Part shown: positions 32,776 through 44,286 of the stretch, piece after piece
Numbering within the stretch: the first letter of the stretch is position 1
Layout: every line of letters begins with the position of its first letter
DNA from: Neurospora intermedia
Taxonomy: Eukaryota; Ascomycota; Sordariomycetes; Sordariales; Sordariaceae
Assembly: GCA_037102815.1 (NCBI GenBank)
Contig: BTPP01000001.1
Location: 5,667,001-5,731,000 of the forward strand
Direction of reading: 5' to 3'
Length of the DNA stretch: 64,000 nucleotides
Position numbers and translations under genes: made by a program
The notes under the pieces: model-generated
Told to the model about the DNA's origin: nothing
Seen by the model: the letters and a program-made list of their open reading frames with translations, nothing else
Databases searched by the model: none

Positions 32776-33494
32776 AGAGTGGAACACTACTTATTTACTA
32801 CCGGACCCTACCTTATTGTCCTAAAACTCCTATCTAGGGGCCGAGTGGGGCATTCCCGACAGCGGCAGTGCCTAACTTATAGGGGACTACTAATTACCGT
32901 CCCCGCCAATTACAAATAGAGTTCCTTGGACGCTGTTTACAGCCACTATAGGCCGCGCACACCTTACCCAGCGCTAACCGCGCCGTAGAAGATCACCTCA
33001 CTTATACCTACGGGATGAGGCGCATACCTCTACCTTTAGAGGTCTAAGTCTAGGGCTCAACTTGGAGAGAGACGCGCAATTATACGCCGCTAGGGTACTA
33101 TAGTTATTTGCGCAGCCTCTTAGGTTTACGAATTACTTATAAACATCGGGCTGGCTTGGTGTAATTTAACTATCTCTCAAGCTCTTTTTTATTCTTTACG
33201 ACTTTGCAACTTCAAGTCGATTGACTAACTAACTGAACAATCTCGACACTCGCTCGCTATACTAGCTGGCCTTCACTTCTCTCGTTAGGCCGACAACTAC
33301 TTATACAACTTATATACAATATGGTACCAACGAGCCCATCCCACCACGCCCTGGTTCCTTCCCTAGATATATTTAAACGCGCCGCCCTCCTCCTCGCCTC
33401 TACTACCACTCTCCTAACAACGACGAAGACAACAACCCGGCGGGACCTCTCTCTCCAATCCAATACTCAAAAAATTACTCTCGGTATTATCTTC
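32776..33494. other. Central spacer of the mariner palindrome
   Basis: This stretch of about 0.72 kb lies between the two arms and has no inverted partner. It keeps more CpA and TpG than the arms. A 66-codon frame starts at the ATG at 33321, after an AT-rich leader, and is rich in Ser/Thr/Leu. I do not recognise it. It could be the promoter and 5' end of one mariner copy or unrelated filler. Confidence 0.5.
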
Positions 33495-34899
33495 ACCTAC
33501 TATAGTCGCGAACGAAAGTAAAAACCCCCCTGTCAGGTACCTTTTTGTACGGATACCTATTCTTTTAGGTTTAGCCAATAGGAGCCCATTATTCCACCTA
33601 CCAATTTCTTAGTAATTTAAATCCCCGCCTTTTTTTTAGGCCTTAAAACTATTACTTCTTTTCTTCCTTATACTATTAAAAAGGCTACTAAATTCTATAA
33701 TACTATAATTACAAGGGCGCCCGCAAAATATTAATATTCGCTAGTTTACTACTGAGGATTATACTTGTATTAGAATTCTTTATTTTAATAGTAGTTATAC
33801 GAAATTTAAAATTGTTTAAATTACCTTATTCTTACTTTCTTAAATCCGGTATACAATTCGAAATCCCAAAGTTATACTTCGATCTAGCTGTCTAACTATT
33901 TTATTTTAAGTTTAAAAAGAAGAGCTCGTTGAATTTATTACCGTATTTAAAGAAGGAAGAAGGATAACCTTTTTTTAATTATTAATAGTTCTTTTTAGAG
34001 TTATCTTTAGAATTTAGGCTATTAAAAATACTTTTTATCGCTTTAAATTTTAGAAGAGAATTATAAGAAAGAAGCTTCCTATTTTTTAAGCCAACTAATT
34101 TAAACGTTTATAATAGGTTTAAAAGTATTTCTATTAAATAATAGAGTAATAGAAAGCCGTTCTTTAAACAAATAAAACTTAAATTACTAGAGGTCCTTAT
34201 TAAAAGTAATTTATTACTCGTTATATTAGAGAAAAATATAATCTAACTTATATTATTAAATAATATTAAAAGAAAAGAGGATGGATATTCTAGGGATACT
34301 TTTCTAGGATTAGTAAAGGACCGGGCCTTTTTTAGGAAAAAGATTAGGGAACTATTATTAAAGAGAGTTATTGAAAATGCTACCTTCTATTAATTAATAA
34401 TTAAATCCGTTTTTACCGCCGAGAAGGAAAAGATCTAATTTTAATACAAAATAATACCCCTACTTACACTACTATAGAAACGCTACAAGACTTTATAGAA
34501 AAAGGAATTACCGTTATCTTTTAGCTACTTTACTCCTCCAATTTAAACCCTATTGAGAGTGTTTAGAATTAGATGAAGGATTTTATTAAGGATAAGTATA
34601 GACTAATTGAAAATCCGAATTTAAATTGATTCCGAGAAATAGTAATAGAAGCTTAGAATAAGGTCCCAAATTCTTATTTAGAAGAATTATTAGAAACAAT
34701 GCCTCAAAGATATTAAAATATTATTAATATAAATGGAATGTATATTAAATAGTAGTAATTACTATAGAAAAGCAATATAGTCTTTTTTTCATTGTATTAT
34801 ATTTGCATTTGGGAGCAAAATCTTCCAAATTATTAAAAAAATCTACTGCACGGACCACTCTACTTACCCCACCTAATTAAACTTACCTATTACACTAAG
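33495..34899 (+). repeat. Right arm of the mariner palindrome with decayed DDE transposase
   Basis: The arm is continuous and carries the C-terminal half of a Tc1/mariner transposase on the plus strand. A segment near 34440-34500 resembles the Q-D-NAP-H block, and near 34540-34600 there is the YS.NLNPIE.VWNWMK block. Many codons are ruined by C-to-T and G-to-A changes. Confidence 0.75.
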
Positions 34900-34901
34900 T
34901 A

Positions 34902-35621
34902 CAAAGAGGTACTAGGACCTTGACGGGATGTCCCGGGCATCGTCATTTCTTTTTCCAGGAACAACTTCACTATTGAGCAAACATCGACAGGTGAACACTG
35001 TAATCAACAAATGCCATTTCTAGGAGTCGATGCCAGAATTTTAGTGGCTATATCGACGATTTCTTCGCCAAGTACTTCGTGACCGGACAGTTGGCATAAA
35101 GTGATCCCGGAACCCCAACGGTACAATATTAAATGATGGGCAATCGAAACTACCTACCTACCTATCCATAACACATCTTCAGATGACAATGTTTGGCCAC
35201 AGAGGTAAATGTTTGTCGTTATAAGTGGGAGTTTCAAAAGGAGGTTGCCATATCCTACCTCCCGCACGTCACGGGAACAATGGCTGTCGACCTCAAGAAG
35301 CTACGATCATTGCCGGGAAGGGGAAAGGCCGTCATCCTATGTCACCTTGCAGCTAGCACAACCTTCCTTTCCTGGTACACATAGCACCAGAGATATCTGT
35401 CCTCGTCGGTGAGAGGCCGACTTGGTCGGTTTGTCTCACTCGGGATGCAAGGCTACTACACTACGTAGAGAGTTTGCAGTGTCACAACAGAACGGTGGGA
35501 AAAGGACGGAACCGAGCGATTGAGGGGCAATTATGTCACTCATAAAAAGCTGTTGTATCCGCAAGTCCATAATACCAGAACCTTTTAAAATATCATTTTC
35601 GGGACAACAGCTGGGATAACA
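34902..35621. other. Right flank of the nest, upstream of the secreted-protein gene
   Basis: CpA content returns to normal at the TA duplication at 34900. On the minus strand an in-frame stretch reading MTMPGTSRQGPSTSLY runs up to the transposon edge and may be the severed 5' end of the M50B-like gene. The rest probably holds the promoters of two divergent genes. Small plus-strand frames at 35193-35412 show no support. Confidence 0.45.
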
Positions 35622-37402
35622 ATGTGGTCCGCAGCTTGGCTTCTGTTGGGTGCTATCACCAGTGTTGCTTCGCAGGACACGGGAAACCACCCAGACTGGC
35701 CAAGATGGTGTGGTAAAGTGTATAAGCCAGAGTAAGTGCAAAACCGTGGCTATCATAGAAACGGCAACTAACCCGGACAAGCTATCCTTCTTTTGATCCC
35801 GGAGGTCAAACACTTCCACCGACACCAGACCCTCTAGCGCCTCTCCTCCACGTCCAGTTCAAGCCCCGATACAGCCTCTACTTGGAAAATGAGAAGACGG
35901 GCGAGTTCATTGTCAACGCCGAGATCTCCCAGTTCCATGGAACTCACTGGGGCAACAACACCTCAAACAATGTGGATTTCTCCATCAAAACAACCACAGA
36001 CGACAAAGTTCTAGTCCAAGACTCCATCCCCATCAACTCAACCGGCAAGCTCTTCACCTTCAACCTCACCGACCTCACCCCAAGTCTTTCGCCGATCCAA
36101 GTTACACTCACCTATTCAACAAAAGGCCCATCAGTCAATACTACCCTCCTCTACCTCCCCTCAAAGTCCTCCGGCAGCGTCACCAGAATCGACAACCTCA
36201 ACGGGGGCCTTCACCACCTCAACGCCGCCTCCAACCACACCTTCAAGCCCATTTTTCCCTACGGCTTCTACGCCTCCTACGACAACTTCCTCGCCCTTCC
36301 CAACTCTTCCTCCCTCATCCAATCCTACTTCGACCTCGGTCTAACCGGCATGGTCCCCCTCACGCACTACCCCGAATCCGCCTCCGCGTTTGCCTACATG
36401 GACAGCATCAACCTTCCCTACATGTTCGACCTGCGCGAGAACTACACCAACCAAACCTGGGTCAAGGAGCAAGTCACTGCCGCCTCGACTACCCATAACA
36501 GTGAAGCCTTATTTGCCTACTGGTCCGTCGACGAGCCCGACGGGTGGCAAGCCCCCTTTTCCGCTCCTCTCGAGACTTACAGCACCATTTCGTCCATCGA
36601 CCCATACCACCCCGTTGCGGTGGTGCTTAACTGCCAGAACTACTACTTCTCTCGCTACACAGCGGGGGCAGACATTCTCATGGCGGACATCTACCCCATC
36701 GGCATCCGAGAGTCGTCTGCTAACTTGACTAACTCCAAATGGGGAACACCATGTAACGCGACATATGGCGATTGCGGATGCGATAATTGCGCTGGGTCCG
36801 TGCTGGATGTACCCAAAAGGTTTGAGGATATGAACACCTACGAGAAATGGTTGGGGGTGTGGCCCAAGACCAAAATGTTGAATCCCCAGGCTTTTCATGG
36901 GGAGGGGTACTGGGCGAGAGAGCCAAGTCCGGAGGAGAGTTGGGCGATGGTGTTGTTGGCGATCAATAGAGGGGTGAAGGGGATACTGAGTTGGGTGTGG
37001 CCGGCGAGTGAAGAGCTGGGGAAGGCGCATGGGAGGTTGGCGAGGGTGGTTAGTAGTGGTGGGGAGGGGGAAGATGGGGTGGTGGTTGGGTTGTTGGTTG
37101 AGGGGAGGGGGCCGGAGAAGGTACAGGTAAGTACGGAGGAGGTGAAAGGGGTTGATGCGGCGGGGTGGGTGGATAAGGAGGGCGGCAAGAAGATGTTGGT
37201 CAGTGTTGTTAATACTGGGGAGGAAGATATTGAGGGGTTGGTGGAGTTGGAGGTGCCGAGCGGGAGTAGAGTTGGGAAGGTGGTTTGGGATGAGAGTGGT
37301 GGTGCTGGCGATGGGAAGTGGGAGGTTAACGAGGGGAAGTTGACGAAGAATGGGTTGAAGGGGATGGGGACCGCGTTGGTGATTTTGGAGTTGAGTGGGT
37401 GA
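35622..37402 (+). CDS. Secreted TIM-barrel-like protein, possible glycoside hydrolase
   Basis: Exons are 35622-35731 and 35782-37402, giving 576 residues. The first exon encodes a signal peptide (MWSAAWLLLGAITSVASQ) and is joined by a 50-base GT...AG intron; without it the frame would lack a secretion signal. After the signal come PxW..WCGKVY and a YPSFDPGG block. An Ig-like beta region rich in Asn-x-Ser/Thr follows at about residues 60-160. A long central domain contains YGFYASYDN, FAYWSVDEPDGWQ, ADIYPIG and NRGVKGILSWVWP, which read like beta strands and acidic loops of a (beta/alpha)8 barrel. A beta-rich C-terminus ends the protein. The Asp/Glu pair in SVDEPD is a candidate catalytic site, but I cannot name the family. 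It is convergent with the permease gene. Confidence 0.75.
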
Positions 37403-37837
37403 TGCCCGGTCTGTAGTTGAGTCTGTGATGGGGACGATGAGAGTTCCTGAAACCGCAAAGCTTGACATATTATCCATGCGTAGCGCTTCATCTGGTTCGA
37501 GTTTCGAACTTATTAAGAGAGAAGGTGTATAGCCAAATCGGCTTTGCGTCTCGTATATTTCCGACCCATTCGGTATTGGTTCTAGTCTATAGACCCTATA
37601 TCTCTTGCATCCAAAATGTCCCTCACTGTCTGTTGAAAGGCCTAGGTCGAACACCTTTACCATAACTTTTGTTGTCCATTATCATTAAGTAGATAATCCA
37701 CCCATTATGTTGAATCGTTTCACAAACATCCTCCCTATATATCATCACTCCTTTTAAGTTCTTAAGCGGTTCTCATCCAACCTCATCACACACATTACTC
37801 CCCACTCCTCCCCCCACACAAGCCCACCTTCACCACA
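37403..37837. other. Intergenic, convergent 3' ends
   Basis: This gap contains the 3' untranslated regions of the secreted-protein and permease genes. I see no further gene. Confidence 0.5.
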
Positions 37838-39511
37838 TCATCGCCCACTGATCTTCTTCTCCACCATCCTCAACGGCGGGTACAACAGCCCACTCACCAC
37901 AAACGCAAACTCGAAACCCAAATCGCCCGTCGTCTTTGCAATCGGCCCCTGCCACCACACCTGATCCATACTCGGAATCACCAGTGCAAAGCTCGCCACC
38001 GAGGCCGTCAGCGCCGCCACGCCCCACGGCAACTTGCTCGCGTCATTCCAAGCCTCCAAATCATACCTGTCACAATCTCCCTTCTTTTCCCAGAGATGAT
38101 CGACCATGACCACTCCCAAAAACGCCGAAGACCAGTACCCAATCAAACTGACAAAGTTCTCCAGACTATCAAAGAAGTCGGCCGCCGCCTTGATGCTCAC
38201 GGGGATCAAGATGGCCGCCAGGATGACAGCAAATAAATACCGGGGGACCTTGAACAGCACGGGCGCCAACATCTGGAAGTTGAGCGTGATGGAGTACGAA
38301 GTCGCCGCCAGGTTGCCCAGCAAGGTAAACGACAGAATGACCACCAGGAACCGACCGAATCCATGGGCGGGCGCGAGCATGGCTTGCAGGACACCGCCCA
38401 CCAGCGTCTCGTTGTAGGCCTCGCTCCAGGCAGGCACGGAGGGGATGGCGCCCTGGATGGCGGCGCCGAGACACATGAGCAAGATGGTGGGCAGCGCGAG
38501 GCCGGTGTAGCTGTAGGTGAAGATCTTCCATGATGGCGTGGAGGGCACGAGGTACGTCGTGAAATCCGAAGCCAGACAGGCCCAGGGGATCATGTAGCTC
38601 GCGACGATCATGGCGAAACTCAGGATGCCCTGTGGGGTTGGCGGGTCGGCGGGAGGAGTTTGCAGGTGGAGGTACTTGCCGCCGCAGCCGACGGCGACGA
38701 TGATGGCGATGACAGCGGGGATCCAGGCGAACCGCTCGTACATGTGTAGGGTCGTGAAGCCGCAGAAGGAGATGATGAGGGTCAGGATGGACATGATGAC
38801 GATGCCGACGCTGATGGAGAGGTGGCCGTTGGCGACGGCGGAGAGACATTGGCCGCCGGTGATGACGATGATGACGGAGAAGCCGGTCATGGTGGCGAGG
38901 TTGAGGAGGACGGGAAGGGAGATGATGTAGCGGCTGAGTGTGGGTGTTTGTTAGATTGGTGTGACCTACAAGAGAGTAGATAGATAAGTAAAACATGGGA
39001 AAAGAAAGGGAAACGTACCCCCAGGAATAGCGAGCTTGAATCATCTGTCTCATACCCAACTTTGGCCCCAAAGTGCAGAGGTAAGCCGGTAAGAGAGTCG
39101 ACAGCAAAGTGAAGAAGAGAATAACGAGGCAGCTATCACGTAGGCTGAGGCCGTATACTGGACCTAGCATGCCAAATGTAATTCTGTTTTTTCGTCGTGT
39201 TAGTCAAGTTAAGAATGAGACCTGCATATCATGGCAGTGGCTTACGGAAGAATGTTGCAGCTCATTGACCACCACAAGGTAAAGATGTTCAGCGTCTTGG
39301 TAACTGTCCTCTCCTTAACTGGAATGGGGGAGATTCCCTGGAGCTCAATCCGCCCAGCTACAACGACCTTGTGGCCATAGTAACAGAGATGCCCCCAGAG
39401 ACCGGAGGGTGGTGCAGCAGCAGGCTTGTTCTCGTCGGCCTCGATGGATTGGAGGTTGGCTTCGACATCGTGCCCCTTCTGTAGAGGGTTGCCGTCACTT
39501 TGGGTCACCAT
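37838..39511 (-). CDS. NCS1-family purine/cytosine-type permease
   Basis: Exons on the minus strand are 39511-39246, 39183-39019 and 38933-37838, giving 508 residues. Both splice joins restore conserved sequence (NILP-ITFGMLGPVYGLSLRDS and YSWG-RYIISLPVLLN). The family imports nucleobases, nucleosides or related compounds with protons across the plasma membrane. An N-terminal cytosolic stretch of about 60 residues carries GRIELQGISPIPVKERT and is followed by about 12 hydrophobic segments. WWSMSCNILP, GPKLGMRQM, YMIPWACLASDFTTYL and the FVSLIGYWSSAF block are typical of the cytosine-purine permease group. Substrate cannot be fixed from sequence. Confidence 0.9.
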
Positions 39512-40725
39512 ACTCTGCTGTTTGGTGGTGACAATGGATAGCAGTTGAGGATTGGTGATGGTGGACGCAGTGCTGGTGTGTGGAGTCCTTTGGTGTTGTA
39601 CCTATAAACCTTGATGGAGCGAGAGGTTGATGAGACTCCAGAGGTTCGAGAAACGAATATGTTGATATGTAGTGCAAGTCTCCCAATGAGAGGTTGTGTA
39701 GGAAGTGAAGAACTTGTCTGATGGTCTGATAGGGCAGATATGCGAGTTTTCTTAACAAAGCCAATGAATATCGGCAAGTGAGAAGAAAGGGGAAATGACT
39801 CTTTGCTCTTGTTTAGGTAATTCAAGGGGGTTGGATGTGTATTTTTCTGAACGGCGGGGATTGTTATCAAGTGCTGACCGTTGAGAAAACGACAAAGTCC
39901 GAAAGATCGGTCCGGGAGTAAACGTGTGTCGTGGTGGTCCACCCCGGTGATAAGCGAAGCGAGAGAATTCTCGTTGTCGAGACTATCGATTTCTTAGACG
40001 ATCAAGATAGTTCCACGGCACTCGGTGGTACTCGGCTGAACCGGATGCAGCTCCGTATGTATTGGTGGCTCGATTTTGCGAAAGAAAAGCTCGACCAGTC
40101 TCAATACCACAGGTTTTATAGATGTGCAATATTTGGACTCTCGTCGTCTGTTGACCTTTTAAGTTGTCTTGAACTTTTTTAGTTTCAAAGGCGAAAATGT
40201 GGCAAACGGGACGAACTCTTCAAGGCTTCGCCACTGCAGGGAAGATCCTCGCGCAGATAAAGTGGACTGCAATGAATTCCCGAACTTCTTTTCATCACCT
40301 GTTCAACTGGTGATAGTTTGAGAAATGAGCAAGTTATTGCACGATTATTTGGCCAAAAAGTAGTGTTGATGTTTCGAGAGACAAATGCAGGTCCAAGTTT
40401 ACAAGTCGATAACCCGCCTTTTGTACCCCACAGCTCCAGTCGTCGCCCACTTGGACCAGGCTTTAAGGGCACGCACTGGGTTGATTTTATCTAATCGAGA
40501 AGCTCTTTATCTGCAGTTCTGCTGCATAGGTGGTTGAGCCTCGAGAGCATTGAAAACCAACCAATCACATCGTCCAATTGCAAAGTGGGAGGTTTAAGTG
40601 CATGTGTGACAATTAGATACGGGCTGAACCTGCGCCCATGTTTGTGGACATCAATGCAGTATTCTGGAAAACGCTGAAAGGGGAATCAAAGAGAAAAAAA
40701 GAGAAAGATCCGGATGCAGCGTGCT
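39512..40725. other. Intergenic: permease promoter and 3' end of the methyltransferase gene
   Basis: Both neighbours are on the minus strand, so this gap holds the permease upstream region and the 3' end of the tRNA methyltransferase gene. Only unsupported short frames are seen. Confidence 0.45.
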
Positions 40726-42258
40726 TCACTCGACGGCCTCAGCAATCTTCTCGGCTCTCTCCTTCCTCCTCGCCTTCCTGTCGCCAATCTTTTGCAACTG
40801 CTCACGTCTCTCCTTCTTCCTCGTCTGCTTGTCAATGCTACCAACGACAGCCTTCTCCTTTCCGCAGGGGTACTTGGCAAACGCCGCCGCCTCGTCCTCC
40901 TCGGTCCACTCTCTGGGCAACACGGCAAACACCAGGTACGACGTATGGGTCTTGATCTCCGGCTCACCCTTAGTGATGAGGCGACCATCGACCCAGGGAG
41001 TCTGAAATGGTGGCTGCTCGGCCGACGTCTTGTCGTTGTCCTTCTTGGCAGCTTCATCTCCATTCTTCATAACAGTGTCCGCGTCCTCTGCGCCATCCTC
41101 TCCCGCACCCCTCGGGCGCGCAGCCTGCTCCCTGACGCGCTCCTCGATTTCGGCGAGCCTCTCCAAGGCCTCTTCGACATCGTGCGGCGAGACGTTGACG
41201 CCGCGATCCGTCTGGTAATGGAGGCCCACGCGGTCGCGGATGGTGTGAAGCTTCCTGTTGGCGATCTCAACCATATCGATATCGACCCACCCGAGGCGGC
41301 GCATGGCCGAAACGGTCCTGGTGACCTGCTCAATGCAGGGAGAAAAGGTGCAAATGTGTACGGCCCTCTTGGGGTTCAGCGGTGATACCCATTCGGCGGC
41401 GGTATCTTCTCCCTCCTTAGCCTGGGTGTGGGGCTTGCGTCGCGAGAGGTGCGGCAGGGCCTCCCAGGGCTTGGGAAGGTCAAGGAATATTGCGTCGGCT
41501 TCGGGGCTCTTTCCGTCGATCAGAAAGCCACCATTGTAAACGTCACGGTGTGTAAGGTGAACGAGGCCGTCGAGGTTATGGTCGGTAAGCTCCTTCTTCA
41601 TCTTGTGGTAGCGCTCCTCGTGGTACTCGAAGCTGAAAACCTTGCCCTTCCTGTCATCGGCGCTGGAAGGGTATCCGTTGTAAACGGCGCGGACAGAAGC
41701 GTGGGTGAAACTGCCACTGCCGGCGCCAGCCTCGATAATCGTGGAGCCAGGTCTGGCACGTATCCTGTGCAGAATGTAGCTGTAGTCGGGAGTGTAGACG
41801 ACCTGTGTTCGGTGGGGAAGACTCTGGGTCCAGAGCTCGGGAGTGGGAGGGAGCACGTGGATGAAGCCGCTGTCGTCGGCGACGGCCTGCTTGACACCGG
41901 TGGCCTCGGTATCATTGTTGTCGGCGGTCTCGGGCTGGTTCTCTTCGGCATCGTCGCGGCTGGCATCGTCCTTGGGGCCTCTTTTCCTCTTGCGACCACG
42001 GGAGCCAGTGTCAACCTTGGATGCCCTAATTTGGGAGCCCCAGGGGACATTCAGCATGGTGGAGTGAGGGAAGGAGCCATAGCGGGTGTTGACTACGGCG
42101 CCCTCAGCATAGCCATCGTGTTCGCCCGAGGCTTCCTGAAGGTAGATGGGGAGAAGATTGTCGCGCGATAGCTGGAGAATGGCGAGCGAGCGGGGCTTGG
42201 TGCGCAGGCCTGGTTCGAGGAACGGGGACACGGTTGGTCGCGTCATGGCGTCGGTCAT
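40726..42258 (-). CDS. TRM61: tRNA (adenine58-N1)-methyltransferase catalytic subunit, Trm61/Gcd14 type
   Basis: A single exon encodes 510 residues from the ATG at 42258; the open frame upstream has only a TTG. With Trm6, the protein makes m1A58 in the tRNA T-loop and is needed for stable initiator tRNA in yeast. The SAM site IIEAGAGSGSF lies near residues 172-182, after the QVVYTPDYSYILHRI block. The FSFEYHEERY, THRDVYNGGF and DAIFLDLPKPWEAL motifs follow in the family order. WVDIDMVEIANRKLHTIRDRVG is also conserved. The N-terminal part has GSFPHSTMLNVPWGSQI. A charged insert of about 45 residues (Lys/Arg-rich, then Asp/Glu/Asn) lies near 88-135, and a second charged insert and a Lys/Arg-rich tail lie at the C-terminus; both look like fungal additions. 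Confidence 0.95.
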   Translation of the reverse strand: MTDAMTRPTVSPFLEPGLRTKPRSLAILQLSRDNLLPIYLQEASGEHDGYAEGAVVNTRYGSFPHSTMLNVPWGSQIRASKVDTGSRGRKRKRGPKDDASRDDAEENQPETADNNDTEATGVKQAVADDSGFIHVLPPTPELWTQSLPHRTQVVYTPDYSYILHRIRARPGSTIIEAGAGSGSFTHASVRAVYNGYPSSADDRKGKVFSFEYHEERYHKMKKELTDHNLDGLVHLTHRDVYNGGFLIDGKSPEADAIFLDLPKPWEALPHLSRRKPHTQAKEGEDTAAEWVSPLNPKRAVHICTFSPCIEQVTRTVSAMRRLGWVDIDMVEIANRKLHTIRDRVGLHYQTDRGVNVSPHDVEEALERLAEIEERVREQAARPRGAGEDGAEDADTVMKNGDEAAKKDNDKTSAEQPPFQTPWVDGRLITKGEPEIKTHTSYLVFAVLPREWTEEDEAAAFAKYPCGKEKAVVGSIDKQTRKKERREQLQKIGDRKARRKERAEKIAEAVE

Positions 42259-43723
42259 GAACAATAACAATGTAGATTGTTTATTGTTCTGTGTTTGTTT
42301 TGGGCGGGTTTAGAGAAACGTAAGGATTGTTAAAAAAAAGATACGTGATGTGGCCGGCGGAGAAGGCAAACGGTCTATCAGCGGCGCGGCTGGTAGTAAA
42401 TAATACTTTGGTAAGAAAAAAAAAAAGACGGGTCGAGATGCAGGTCCAGATCCAGGTCCGAGTCGCCCTTTTGGAAATTTTCTCGACAAAAATTGGAAGT
42501 TTACTGCGGGGCACACGCTGGGTCAAGTGGGGCTTCTAGTTCAATTCACCCTTCCAACCCTAACCCCAAGATACACTGTACAGCTGGTCCCTTGGGCACG
42601 TCCGCTGGAGGCACGCAAATAAGGTTTGCCAAGTTCTGGGGAACCCGTCTTGGCGTGGGGGCAGTTGAACCCTTAATCACCAATCTTCTTCCTTTGGGTT
42701 CCTCCCCTTGGCCCAACCTGCTGACGAGTACCTGAACCCAATCAACGACGTCACTTGGAAAGAAGAAACGAAAAAAGCAAAAAAGCAAAAAGCTCGACTG
42801 CCCAAGTGAGTCCCCAGTTGACTACCTACCGTCCAACGGAAATACCACGTATCTTCTGTCCCAGCACTCTACCACGCAAGCTAGGTACTGAAGGTGTTGG
42901 AGGAAGGTCTGGAATTCAGGGCGTATATGGTTGTAAGGAAGGGCCTGCCGCTGACTAAATATCAACCTGGAGCAGTGGACGTTCCGGTTTGTCGGTGGGA
43001 CCCGCTTCTATCACGTCACATGGATGGTATGCAGTCAGGTCGTGGCCAACCACTACTGCACATGCTGTTACAGTATTCATAAAAGGAGGTTTCCTCCGGT
43101 TGAGGTGAAAACCACAGACTTATCCATCACCAGACGCAAAGGTTGAAACAGAAATTCAGAGAAGCATTGAAACTCGAATCTTTTCTCCCAGATCTGCCCT
43201 CTCTGTGTCTAAACGACCCTCAAGAGACTGTATACTGGATGCTCCGCGATGCTCTCCACACTCTGCATCCCCAAACCAATGTTTTCTTCCACTAATATCG
43301 TTACAGATACTTGTGCTCCCCCTATTCGAACATAAGCGAGGCAATGTCTGTAAACCCGTTTAAATGCCGGTAAAAGGTATACGCGTAACTGTTCGTGGAG
43401 TTTCAGCTGTCAGGTGGTTCGGTTTTTAGTTCCCCACCCTCTGCAGCACTGCCATCACAAGATGGATACCGACATAGCCGAAACAGAGAGAGGGTGGGTA
43501 TTGGATGAACTGTTTGGCAACTCGTACGTCAGAGCGTTTCAGAAGCTGAACCGAGAGGGGGGGAGGGGGCCGGGAGGAATCTCGTATTTATATCATTGAT
43601 GGCTCATGTCTTGCTTAATCCGATTGCTTCCTCGCAACTTTTCTCTCTTTCTTTACTCAATTGCGCAACCTTCATCTATAAACATTGACCTCTAACCTAC
43701 TATACCTCCTTCGATATATCATC
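42259..43723. promoter_or_regulatory. Divergent promoter region between the TRM61 and CipC-like genes
   Basis: About 1.46 kb separate two divergent starts. Near the CipC-like gene, TATA-like sequences occur at about 43585-43592 and 43677-43682, with a C/T-rich run between them. No other gene is supported. Confidence 0.45.
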
Positions 43724-44286
43724 ATGGGTTTCTTCGGTTTTGGTATGTGTCTCCCTGGTTGAATTAACCTAGTCACACGCACTGGCTGCTATGCCAACCT
43801 TGACTAACCCCTTTCCCTCTTTCCAGACGAAGCCAAATCGGCCCACCGCGAATTCTACTCCGAGCGTGACGAAGAGCCAAAGTTCTCGCACGAGCTTCTC
43901 GGCGGTGCCGTTGCCTTTGAGGCCATGCACATGTGGGAGAAGGAACAGCGGCGCGAGGGTAAACCCGTCAACCACGGCGTGGCCAAGGAGGCGCTTGCTG
44001 CCATTGCTGGGGCCGAAGTCGACAAGATGATTGAGCGGAGGGGATTGGAGGGAAAGGTGGATCGCGAAGAGGCCAAACGGCATGCTAGGGAGAAGGCGCA
44101 CGATCTGTATGATCGGCAGTATGGAGAGAGGGACATGTATGATCCGTGAGTCCTCCCCTTTCCTTTTGCATTCCCTGCTTGACTCTTTTCCCTGGAAGCT
44201 CTCGAAGCTAGTCATGGAACTCACATTGTGTAATACTAACACGGTGCAGCAACTACGAGATGCATGAGTCAATGCAGTCCTATTAA
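43724..44286 (+). CDS. CipC-like small stress protein (DUF3759 family)
   Basis: Exons are 43724-43742, 43827-44145 and 44250-44286, giving 124 residues. The first exon codes only MGFFGF plus one base. The second intron has a clear TACTAAC branch site 8 bases before its 3' AG. The protein reads DEAKSAHREFYSERDEEPKFSHELLGGAVAFEAM in pieces that match CipC, first described as concanamycin-induced protein C. The WEKEQRREGKPVNHGVAKEAL and DREEAKRHAREKAHDLYDRQYG segments are characteristic. It is soluble, highly charged and probably helical. The molecular role of the family is not known. Relatives are often strongly induced by stress or in hyphal growth. Confidence 0.9.

Larger units (their letters stand above)
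3798..34899. mobile_element. Outer Tc1/mariner-type element arranged as a 1.4-kb-arm palindrome, carrying the whole nest
   Basis: The ends read CTTGGTGTGATGGGTAAG on the left and, reverse-complemented, CTTAGTGTAATAGGTAAG on the right. Both are flanked by TA, the Tc1/mariner target duplication. The two arms are inverted copies of about 1.4 kb, and each encodes a decayed DDE transposase. The right arm on the plus strand shows a block like LNPIE.VWNWMKDFIKDKY near 34540-34600, and the left arm shows the same on the minus strand. A spacer of about 0.72 kb separates the arms. Most CpA has become TpA in the arms, as expected from RIP acting on an inverted repeat. The frames carry many stops and shifts, so no active transposase is expected. 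Without the inserted retrotransposons the element is about 3.5 kb. It may be one element with very long terminal repeats or two copies joined head to head. Confidence 0.8.

Noticed and set aside
36509-37663. Minus-strand frame of 384 codons opposite the secreted-protein gene
   Set aside because: It is Pro/His/Leu-rich antisense composition with no recognisable motif, and the plus strand reading has a signal peptide and ordered domains.
42259-42270. Four extra codons at the start of TRM61
   Set aside because: The upstream codon is TTG; the ATG at 42258 is the first usable start.
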